From NCBI GenBank assembly GCA_963833495.1, contig CAWHYJ010000021.1:124001-188000 (forward strand): DNA of 64,000 nt, written 5' to 3'. The position numbers and the translations under genes were made by a program. Position 1 is the stretch's first letter; every line of letters starts with the position of its first letter. The notes below the pieces were generated by a model. The model searched no databases, was not told the origin of the DNA, and worked only from the letters and a program-made list of their open reading frames with translations. Shown piece after piece: positions 56,416 through 63,311 of the stretch. The DNA comes from Fodinibacter sp963833495. Its GTDB lineage: Bacteria; Actinomycetota; Actinomycetes; Actinomycetales; Dermatophilaceae.

Positions 56416-57846
56416 TCAGAGGTGGTTCTCGGCCTCGGTGAGCACCGAGCGCAGCCGGCGCTCGATCTCGTCGAACTGCTCGGGGCCCATGGTCAGCGGC
56501 GGGGCCAGCTGCACGACGGGGTCGCCCCGGTCGTCGGCGCGGCAGTAGAGCCCGGCGTCGAACAGCGCCTTGGAGAGGAACCCGCGCAGCAGGCGCTCGC
56601 TCTCGGCGTCGTCGAACGTCTCGCGGGTCTGCTTGTCCTTGACCAGCTCGATGCCGTAGAAGTAGCCGGCCCCGCGCACGTCACCGACGAGCGGCAGGTC
56701 GAGCAGCTTGTCGAGCGTCGCCTTGAAGATCGGGGCGTTCTCCTTGACCCGGTCGTTGAGGCCCTCGCGGTCGAAGATGTCGAGGTTGGCCATCGCCGCG
56801 GCGCACGAGACCGGGTGCCCGCCCCACGTGTAGCCGTGCGGGAAGTAGGTGGTGCCGTGGCGGAACGGCTCGAAGAGCCGGTCGCTGGCGATCATCAGTC
56901 CGAGGGGGGCGTAGCCGCTGGTGATGCCCTTGGCCGTGGTGATGATGTCGGGCTGGTAGCCGAAGTCCTGGCAGGCGAACATCGACCCGATCCGGCCGAA
57001 GGCGCAGATCGTCTCGTCGGACACCAGCAGCACGTCGTACTGGTCGCAGATCTCGCGCACCCGCTCGAAGTAGCCGGCCGGCGGGGGGAAGCAGCCGCCG
57101 GAGTTCTGCACCGGCTCGAGGAAGACGGCGGCGACGGAGTCGGGACCCTCGAACTCGATGGCCTCGGCGATGCGGTCGGCCGCCCAGCGGCCGAACGCCT
57201 TCTCGTCGTCGCGCAGGTGCTCGGGGGCGCGGTACATGTTGGTGTTGGGCACCTTGTGGCCGCCTGGGACGAGGGGCTCGAACGGCACCTTCGCGTCGGG
57301 GATGCCGGTGATCGACAGCGCGCCCTGCGGGGTGCCGTGGTAGGCCACCGAGCGGGAGATCACCTTGTGCTTGGTCGGCTTGCCGGTGAGCTTGAAGTAC
57401 TGCTTGGCCAGCTTCCAGGCGGTCTCGACCGCCTCGCCGCCACCGGTGGTGAAGAAGACCCGGTTCAGGTCGCCCGGAGCGTTGTGGGCGAGCCGCTCCG
57501 CGAGCTCGATGGCGCGGGGGTGCGCGTAGGACCACAGCGGGAAGAAGGCGAGCTCGGAGGCCTGCTTGGCCATCGCCTCCGCGATCTCGGTGCGGCCATG
57601 GCCGACGTTGTTGACGAACAGGCCCGCGAGGCCGTCGATGTACTCGTTGCCGCGGTCGTCCCAGATCGTCCAGCCCTTGCCGCGGGTGATGATCGGCACG
57701 TTGTGACCCAGGCCGGACTCCTCGAAGGTCGAGTGCCGGGTGAAGTGCATCCACAGGTGGTCTCGGGCGGCGTCGGAGTACAGCGCACCGGTGGCGGTGT
57801 GGCGGTCGGAGCTGGGCTCCCACACGTCGGACGGGTAGGTGCTCAT
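56416..57846 (-). CDS. Class III aminotransferase (putrescine/polyamine-pyruvate type, SpuC-like)
   Basis: PLP enzyme of 476 residues transferring an amino group from putrescine or a similar omega-amine to pyruvate. Seen: HNVPIITRGKGWTIWDDRGNEYIDGLAGLFVNNVGHG, TTGGGEAVETAWKLAKQY, SVAYHGTPQGALSITG, LEPVQNSGGCFPPPAGY, DETICAFGRIGSMFACQ and the cofactor lysine in IITTAKGITSGYAPLG, near residue 303. Its start overlaps the AsnC-type regulator stop (ATGA). Together with the oxidase and the aldehyde dehydrogenase across the promoter region it would take putrescine to gamma-aminobutyrate. Confidence 0.88.
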   Translation of the reverse strand: MSTYPSDVWEPSSDRHTATGALYSDAARDHLWMHFTRHSTFEESGLGHNVPIITRGKGWTIWDDRGNEYIDGLAGLFVNNVGHGRTEIAEAMAKQASELAFFPLWSYAHPRAIELAERLAHNAPGDLNRVFFTTGGGEAVETAWKLAKQYFKLTGKPTKHKVISRSVAYHGTPQGALSITGIPDAKVPFEPLVPGGHKVPNTNMYRAPEHLRDDEKAFGRWAADRIAEAIEFEGPDSVAAVFLEPVQNSGGCFPPPAGYFERVREICDQYDVLLVSDETICAFGRIGSMFACQDFGYQPDIITTAKGITSGYAPLGLMIASDRLFEPFRHGTTYFPHGYTWGGHPVSCAAAMANLDIFDREGLNDRVKENAPIFKATLDKLLDLPLVGDVRGAGYFYGIELVKDKQTRETFDDAESERLLRGFLSKALFDAGLYCRADDRGDPVVQLAPPLTMGPEQFDEIERRLRSVLTEAENHL

Positions 57847-58337
57847 CGGGTACCCCAGTTGTAGTGCTGCTTGTTGAGCTTCAGGTAGACGAACGTCTCG
57901 GTGGACCGGACGCCCGGGAGGGTGCGGATCTCGTTGGTCAGCAGGTCGAGCAGGTGGTCGTCGTCCTCGCAGACGACCTCGGCGAGGATGTCGAAGCTGC
58001 CGGCCGTGGTCACCACGTAGTCGACCTCGGTCATCTCGGACAGTGCCTCACCGAGCGCGATGAGGTCGCCCTCGGCCCGGATGCCGATCATCGCCTGCCG
58101 CGAGAAGCCCACCTGGATCGGGTCGGTCACCGCGACGATCTGCATGACCTCCGCGTCGAGCAGTCGCTGCACGCGCTGGCGCACCGCCGCCTCGGACAGG
58201 CCGACGGCCTTGGCGATGGCGGCGTAGGACTGCCGGCCGTCCTCCTGGAGCAGCTCGATGATGCGCTTGGCGACGTCATCGAGCCGGGTCTCGGAGGCCG
58301 AGCGCGGGCTGCGGGCCGGTGGTGTGCTGCGGGTCAC
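57843..58337 (-). CDS. Lrp/AsnC-family transcriptional regulator
   Basis: 164-residue regulator: N-terminal helix-turn-helix (DDVAKRIIELLQEDGRQSYAAIAKAVGLSEAAVRQRVQRLLDAEVMQIVAVTDP), then the RAM ligand-binding/oligomer domain (AMIGIRAEGDLIALGEALSEMTEVDYVVTTAGSFDILAEVVCEDDDHLLDLL). It is the first gene of the minus-strand unit with aminotransferase and oxidase, and divergent from the aldehyde dehydrogenase, so it probably controls polyamine catabolism from the shared intergenic region. GTG 58337 has CACGAT six bases upstream. Confidence 0.92.
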   Translation of the reverse strand: MTRSTPPARSPRSASETRLDDVAKRIIELLQEDGRQSYAAIAKAVGLSEAAVRQRVQRLLDAEVMQIVAVTDPIQVGFSRQAMIGIRAEGDLIALGEALSEMTEVDYVVTTAGSFDILAEVVCEDDDHLLDLLTNEIRTLPGVRSTETFVYLKLNKQHYNWGTR

Positions 58338-58343
58338 CGCGCC

Positions 58344-58349
58344 ATCGTG
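58344..58349 (-). promoter_or_regulatory. -10 box of the leaderless Lrp/AsnC gene
   Basis: CACGAT on the minus strand, six bases before GTG 58337; identical to the box of the coiled-coil protein gene. Confidence 0.5.
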
Positions 58350-58398
58350 ACGCTGATTCGGTCGTTGCGCAAGTCCCCAGGTGACGGAATCCGTTGGT

Positions 58399-58410
58399 TG
58401 CGACGTCGCA
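58399..58410. promoter_or_regulatory. Candidate regulator-binding palindrome
   Basis: TGCGACGTCGCA, a perfect 12-bp palindrome in the divergent promoter region, just before an unusually AT-rich stretch (58411-58436). Plausible site for the adjacent Lrp/AsnC protein. Confidence 0.4.
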
Positions 58411-58470
58411 TTGTGTAACTTTTCATCATTTTCACCGGCGCAGCCCTAGTGAGTTCGCGGCCCTCGGGTT

Positions 58471-58476
58471 TAGAGT
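58471..58476 (+). promoter_or_regulatory. -10 box of the aldehyde dehydrogenase gene
   Basis: TAGAGT about 45 bases before ATG 58521, leaving a short leader with a GGGAG ribosome site. Confidence 0.45.
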
Positions 58477-58520
58477 CCCCCTGCAATGCCGTCCTCTCCA
58501 CCACCTCGGGAGCCATGCAC

Positions 58521-59966
58521 ATGAGCGATCCGCGCAGCTTGCGCAACTTCATCGGCGGCGAGTACGTCGACGGGCGCACTGATTCCACCACCGACATCGT
58601 CAACCCGGCCACGGGATCCGTCGTCGCCACCGCCCCGGTCAGCGGTCAGGCCGATGTCGATGCCGCCTACGGCGCCGCCGACGCGGCCTTCGCGGAGTGG
58701 GGTCGCACCACCCCGAGCGAGCGCCAGCAGGCCCTGCTGAAGATCGCCGACGCGATCGAGGCCAACGCCGACGAGCTGATCGCGCTCGAGTCGCAGAACA
58801 CCGGCAAGATCCAGGCGCTCACCGCGAGCGAGGAGATCCCGCCGATGGTCGACCAGCTGCGGTTCTTCGCCGGGGCGGCCCGGGTGCTCGAGGGCAAGGC
58901 CGCGGGGGAGTACATGCGGGGCCACACCTCCTGGATCCGGCGCGAGCCGATCGGGGTCGTCGGCCAGGTCACGCCGTGGAACTACCCGCTGCTGATGGCC
59001 GTGTGGAAGATCGCCCCCGCGCTGGCCGCGGGCAACACCGTGGTGCTCAAGCCCAGCGACACCACCCCTGAGACCACGCTCCGGCTCGCCGAGATCGCGT
59101 CCGAGTTCCTCCCGGCGGGGGCCCTCAACGTGATCACCGGTGACCGCGACACGGGCCGAATGCTCGTCGAGCACCGCACCCCGGGCCTGGTCGCCATCAC
59201 CGGCTCGGTGCGCGCCGGCGCCGAGGTCGCCGCCAGCGCCGCGCCCAGCGTCAAGCGGGTGCACCTCGAGCTCGGCGGCAAGGCCCCGGTCGTGGTCTTC
59301 GACGACGCCGACATCGAGGCCGCCGTCGAGGGCATCGCGATCGCCGGCTACTTCAACGCCGGCCAGGACTGCACCGCGGCCACGCGCGTGCTCGCCGCAC
59401 CCCACATCCACGACGACTTCGTCGCGGCGCTCGCGGAGTACGCCAACGGCTCGGCGCCGGTCGGGTTGCCGACCGATGAGGACGCCCTGTTCGGCCCGGT
59501 CAACAACGCCCGCCAGCTGGCCCATGTGTCGGGCTTCATCGACCGACTCCCGTCGCACGCCACCGTCTCGGCCGGTGGCAACCGCCGCACCGACCTCGGC
59601 GACGGCTACTACCTCGAGCCGACCGTGCTCTCCGGCCTGAACCAGGACGACGAGGCGATCCAGAACGAGATCTTCGGCCCGGTCATCACCGTGCAGCGCT
59701 TCACCGACGAGGCGGAGGCGCTCGCCTGGGCCAACGGCGTCGACTACGGGCTCGCCTCCTCCGTCTGGACCAAGGACTTCGGGCGCGCCATGCGGATGTC
59801 GGCGGCGCTCGACTTCGGGTGCGTCTGGATCAACACGCACATCCCGCTCGTTGCCGAGATGCCCCACGGTGGGTACAAGAAGTCCGGCTACGGCAAGGAC
59901 CTGTCGATGTACGGCTTCGAGGACTACACCCGCATCAAGCACGTCATGGCGAACATCGAGTCCTGA
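58521..59966 (+). CDS. Aldehyde dehydrogenase (gamma-aminobutyraldehyde dehydrogenase-like)
   Basis: NAD(P)-dependent dehydrogenase (481 residues) likely oxidising gamma-aminobutyraldehyde to GABA. Seen: GVVGQVTPWNYPLLMAVWKIAPALAAGNTVVLKPSD (cofactor site), general-base Glu in LELGGKAPVVVFDDAD, catalytic Cys in NAGQDCTAATRV, and EIFGPVITVQRF. The family branch (PatD/PuuC type) is inferred from the polyamine context and the INTHIPLVAEMPHGGYKKSGYGKDLSMYGFEDYT end. ATG 58521 is favoured over 58515 because it lies eight bases after GGGAG. The polyamine ABC genes follow after 95 bp. Confidence 0.9.
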   Translation: MSDPRSLRNFIGGEYVDGRTDSTTDIVNPATGSVVATAPVSGQADVDAAYGAADAAFAEWGRTTPSERQQALLKIADAIEANADELIALESQNTGKIQALTASEEIPPMVDQLRFFAGAARVLEGKAAGEYMRGHTSWIRREPIGVVGQVTPWNYPLLMAVWKIAPALAAGNTVVLKPSDTTPETTLRLAEIASEFLPAGALNVITGDRDTGRMLVEHRTPGLVAITGSVRAGAEVAASAAPSVKRVHLELGGKAPVVVFDDADIEAAVEGIAIAGYFNAGQDCTAATRVLAAPHIHDDFVAALAEYANGSAPVGLPTDEDALFGPVNNARQLAHVSGFIDRLPSHATVSAGGNRRTDLGDGYYLEPTVLSGLNQDDEAIQNEIFGPVITVQRFTDEAEALAWANGVDYGLASSVWTKDFGRAMRMSAALDFGCVWINTHIPLVAEMPHGGYKKSGYGKDLSMYGFEDYTRIKHVMANIES

Positions 59967-60050
59967 CCCGACCGTCCTGACGCGACACACGCTCGACACA
60001 CCAAGACCCAGCACGCCAACCCCAAAAGCCCGCCTGAGCCCCACCCGCAA
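59967..60050 (+). promoter_or_regulatory. C-rich, G-poor segment before potD (possible Rho-utilisation site)
   Basis: The transcript-sense strand has about three times more C than G over 80 bases, with CA-rich runs and no stable hairpin, in a genome where C and G are otherwise balanced. An AAGGAG ribosome site follows at 60050. This resembles rut sites. Confidence 0.3.
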
Positions 60051-60061
60051 GGAGAACCCCG

Positions 60062-61288
60062 ATGGCCACCCAGGACCCGATGGACCCGATGATGCGCGCC
60101 GCGCTGTTGCGCGGCCTCACCAGTCGACGAGCACTGGTGACCGGTGCGCTCGGCCTGGGCGCCACCGTCACGCTGAGCGCCTGCGGCAGCAAGGGCAAGG
60201 GCGCGGCCGCGTCCGGCTCTGCCGCCCCGAGCGCCGCTGCCGCCAAGGACCTCAGTGACACCGAGAAGATCGTGAACTGGTCGAACTGGCCCGAGTACAT
60301 CGACCTGTCCGACGACGGCAAGAAGCGCCCGACCCTCGACGCCTTCACCAAGAAGACCGGCATCAAGGCCAACTACACCGAGGACTACAACGACAACGAC
60401 GAGTTCTACGCGAAGGTGCGTCCGCTTCTCGAGGGTGGCCAGGACACCGGCCGCGACGTGTGGTGCAGCACCGACTGGATGGTGGCCCGGCTGATCCGGC
60501 AGGGCTACGTGCAGAAGCTCGACAACGCCAACATCCCCAACGCCGCCAACCTCGAGGGCTCTCTGAAGAACGTCGAGTTCGACCCCGGTCGCGTCTACTC
60601 GCTGCCCTGGCAGAGCGGCTTCGCCGGCATCGCCTACAACCTCGCCGCCACCGGTGGCAAGAAGATCGAGACGATGACCCAGCTGCTCACCGACCCGGCG
60701 CTGAAGGGCAAGGTCACCCTCCTCACCGAGATGCGCGACACGGTCGGCCTGATGCTCTGCGAGCTCGGGAAGGACCCGGCCAACTTCACCGACGCCGACT
60801 TCGACGCCGCGATGGCCGTGCTGCAGAAGGCCAAGGACTCCGGCCAGATCAAGGGCTTCACCGGCAACGACTACACGGACGGGCTGACCAAGGGCGACAT
60901 CGCGGCCTGCGTGGCGTGGACCGGCGACGTCGTCCAGCTGCAGTTCGACAACGACAAGGTGGGCTACGCCCTGCCCCAGGCCGGGTTCACCCTGTGGTCG
61001 GACAACTTCGTGATCCCGGCCCTGGCCAAGCACAAGAAGAACGCCGAGGCCCTCATCAACTACTACTACGACCCCGAGGTGATGGCGCAGGTGGAGGCCT
61101 ACGTCAACTACATCTCCCCGGTGAAGGGGACCAAGGAGGTCCTCACCAAGACCGACCCCGACACCGCGAGCAACCCGCTCATCTTCCCGAGCGAGGAGGT
61201 CCTCACCCGGGCCAAGGTCTTCAAGGGCCTGAGCTCGGCCGACGAGATCAAGTACAACCGCGCCTTCACCGACCTCACGACCAGCTGA
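60062..61288 (+). CDS. potD: Polyamine ABC transporter substrate-binding lipoprotein
   Basis: Spermidine/putrescine-binding protein (408 residues) of the PotD/PotF family. The N-terminus has a twin-arginine-like signal (TSRRALVTGALGLGATVTLSACGS) ending in a lipobox, so it may be exported by Tat. The mature protein shows IVNWSNWPEYIDL, FTKKTGIKANYTEDYNDNDEFYAKV, DVWCSTDWMVARLI, YSLPWQSGFAGIAYNL and the late ALINYYYDPEVMAQVEAYVNYISPV. Strong AAGGAG ribosome site. The stop and the next start share bases (TGATG). It is probably in one unit with the aldehyde dehydrogenase. Confidence 0.92.
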   Translation: MATQDPMDPMMRAALLRGLTSRRALVTGALGLGATVTLSACGSKGKGAAASGSAAPSAAAAKDLSDTEKIVNWSNWPEYIDLSDDGKKRPTLDAFTKKTGIKANYTEDYNDNDEFYAKVRPLLEGGQDTGRDVWCSTDWMVARLIRQGYVQKLDNANIPNAANLEGSLKNVEFDPGRVYSLPWQSGFAGIAYNLAATGGKKIETMTQLLTDPALKGKVTLLTEMRDTVGLMLCELGKDPANFTDADFDAAMAVLQKAKDSGQIKGFTGNDYTDGLTKGDIAACVAWTGDVVQLQFDNDKVGYALPQAGFTLWSDNFVIPALAKHKKNAEALINYYYDPEVMAQVEAYVNYISPVKGTKEVLTKTDPDTASNPLIFPSEEVLTRAKVFKGLSSADEIKYNRAFTDLTTS

Positions 61289-62406
61289 TGGCCGAGCACG
61301 GCGCCGGCGACCTCCGGCTCATCGGCCTGTCCAAGTCGTTCGGTGACTTCACCGCGGTGCACCCGCTCGACCTCACGATCCAGCAGGGCTCGTTCTTCGC
61401 ACTCCTCGGGCCCTCGGGCTGCGGCAAGACGACGACGCTGCGCATGGTGGCCGGCCTGGAGGACCCGACCGCGGGTCAGATCCTCATCGGTGACACCGAC
61501 ATCACCTCGACGCGTGCCTACCAGCGAAACGTCAACACCGTGTTCCAGTCCTATGCGCTCTTCCCGCACATGAGCGTCATGGACAACGTGGCGTTCGGCC
61601 TGAGGCGCCGGGGGGACAAGGAGTTCAAGGCCAAGGCGCAGGCCGCTCTCGACCTCGTCGAGCTCGGCCACGCCGGCAGCAGGAAGCCCAGCCAGCTCTC
61701 CGGCGGCATGCAGCAGCGCGTGGCCCTGGCCCGGGCCCTGGTCAACCGGCCGGACGTGCTGCTCCTCGACGAGCCGCTCGGCGCCCTCGACCTCAAGCTG
61801 CGCCGCCAGATGCAGATCGAGCTCAAGAGGATCCAGCAGGAGGTCGGCCTCACCTTCATCCACGTCACCCACGACCAGGAGGAGGCCATGACCATGGCCG
61901 ACACCATCGCGGTCATGAACGCGGGCCACCTCGAGCAGCTCGGCGACCCCGCCACGCTCTACGAGCACCCGGCGTCGACCTTCGTCGCGAACTTCCTCGG
62001 TCAGTCCAACCTGCTGCGCGCCTCGGTCAAGGGTGCCGCGGAGGGCGGCCTGGTACGTGCCGACGTGCACGGCCAGGAGATCCTTCTCGACGCGTCCCAC
62101 GTGCCCGCGGGCCTCAGCGACGTGTGGGTCGGCGTGCGCCCCGAGAAGCTGGGGCTCGGCGAGGGGGCCGGGCGCAACACCCTGCGTGGTGTCGTCACCG
62201 ACGTCTCGTTCACCGGGGTCGCCACGCAGTACCTCGTGCGGATGCCGTGGGGCGTCGACGTCGTCGTGGTGCAGCAGAACGACGGGAGCACCCGGGCCAG
62301 GCTCGGCGAGAACATCTCGCTGTCGTGGGACCCGGGCCGCGAGTTCGTGCTCGACGCGGCGCAGAGCGACGTCGCGGGGATGGACGAGGTGCTCGTCGAT
62401 GGCTGA
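61288..62406 (+). CDS. potA: Polyamine ABC transporter ATP-binding protein
   Basis: ATPase subunit (372 residues). Walker A GPSGCGKTT, Q-loop NTVFQSYALFPHMSV, signature LSGGMQQRVALARAL, Walker B VLLLDEPLGALDLKL, switch His THDQEEAM, and a C-terminal TOBE domain (GVRPEKLGLGEGAGRNTLRGVVTDVSFTGVATQYLVRM). ATG 61288 overlaps the potD stop; its own end overlaps the potB start by 8 bp. Confidence 0.94.
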   Translation: MAEHGAGDLRLIGLSKSFGDFTAVHPLDLTIQQGSFFALLGPSGCGKTTTLRMVAGLEDPTAGQILIGDTDITSTRAYQRNVNTVFQSYALFPHMSVMDNVAFGLRRRGDKEFKAKAQAALDLVELGHAGSRKPSQLSGGMQQRVALARALVNRPDVLLLDEPLGALDLKLRRQMQIELKRIQQEVGLTFIHVTHDQEEAMTMADTIAVMNAGHLEQLGDPATLYEHPASTFVANFLGQSNLLRASVKGAAEGGLVRADVHGQEILLDASHVPAGLSDVWVGVRPEKLGLGEGAGRNTLRGVVTDVSFTGVATQYLVRMPWGVDVVVVQQNDGSTRARLGENISLSWDPGREFVLDAAQSDVAGMDEVLVDG

Positions 62407-63310
62407 GCTCGCCGTCCTGGCCCCGCACGGGCCGCCCACGCCCAAGCGGCGCGCCAACTGGGTGCCGTACGCCCTCCTGGCCCCCGGACTGCTCTGGCTG
62501 GTCGTCTTCTTCGTGCTGCCGATGATCACCCTGGGCTCGCAGTCGCTCCAGGAGGGGTCGGTCGAGACCGGCTACACCTTCACCGGGAACGTGTCGGTCT
62601 ACCTCGACGCACTGCAGAAGTACTGGCCGCAGCTGATCCGCTCGATCGGCTACGCCGCGACGGCCACGGTCGCCGCGCTCGTGCTGGCCTACCCGCTGGC
62701 CTACTACATCGCCCAGAAGGCCGGGCGCTGGAAGAACGTCATGCTGGTGCTCGTCGTGGCGCCGTTCTTCACGAGCTTCCTGATCCGGACGCTGGCCTGG
62801 CGCACGATCCTGTCGGACACGGGGCCGGTCACGCACGTCTTCCAGGTGCTGCACATCACCGACCTGCTGCAGTTCCTGCACCTCACCGACAACGACACGC
62901 TGCTGTCGTCGAAGTTCGCCGTGATGGCCGGCCTCACCTACAACTTCCTGCCCTTCATGCTGCTGCCGCTGTACGCGGCGCTGGACCGGCTCGACCCCCG
63001 GCTCGTCGAGGCGGCCGGTGACCTCTACGCCTCACCGTGGCAGGGGTTCCGCCACGTCACCTGGCCGCTCTCTCTCCCCGGCGTGGTGGCCGGCACGCTG
63101 CTCACCTTCATCCCCGCGGCCGGTGACTTCATCAACTCGCGGCTGCTCGGCAACACCCAGACGGTGATGATCGGGCAGGTGATCGACGCCCAGTTCCTCC
63201 GGGTGCTCGACTACCCCCTCGCGGCTGCGCTGTCCTTCATCCTGCTCATCCTGATCCTGTCGCTGGTCACGTTCTACGTGCGCCGGGCCGGCACCGAGGA
63301 GCTGGTCTGA
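62399..63310 (+). CDS. potB: Polyamine ABC transporter permease PotB-like
   Basis: Membrane subunit (303 residues) with about six helices. An N-terminal polar stretch of 25 residues precedes WVPYALLAPGLLWLVVFFVLPMITLG. The EAA coupling loop is EAAGDLYASPWQGFRHVTWPLSLPGVVAGTLL. APFFTSFLIRTLAWRTILSDTGP is the PotB-type central block. ATG 62399 lies within the potA 3' end; the next start follows after 1 bp. Confidence 0.93.
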   Translation: MAELAVLAPHGPPTPKRRANWVPYALLAPGLLWLVVFFVLPMITLGSQSLQEGSVETGYTFTGNVSVYLDALQKYWPQLIRSIGYAATATVAALVLAYPLAYYIAQKAGRWKNVMLVLVVAPFFTSFLIRTLAWRTILSDTGPVTHVFQVLHITDLLQFLHLTDNDTLLSSKFAVMAGLTYNFLPFMLLPLYAALDRLDPRLVEAAGDLYASPWQGFRHVTWPLSLPGVVAGTLLTFIPAAGDFINSRLLGNTQTVMIGQVIDAQFLRVLDYPLAAALSFILLILILSLVTFYVRRAGTEELV

Positions 63311-63311
63311 G

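Larger units (their letters stand above)
202..62247. repeat. Dispersed octamer GGATGCCG / CGGCATCC, about 69 copies
   Basis: Hand count over the whole window: 33 copies read GGATGCCG on the plus strand (e.g. 202, 908, 3397, 5827, 8841, 12311, 17315, 23418, 33123, 45485, 54391) and 36 read CGGCATCC (e.g. 328, 978, 5532, 7390, 14027, 14036, 25454, 33571, 42340, 53382). They occur inside genes and in gaps. None was found between 36547 and 42115. Confidence 0.75.

Noticed and set aside
202..62247. Octamer as a Chi- or KOPS-type polar motif
   Set aside because: Copies are split 33 to 36 between strands with no visible change along the window.
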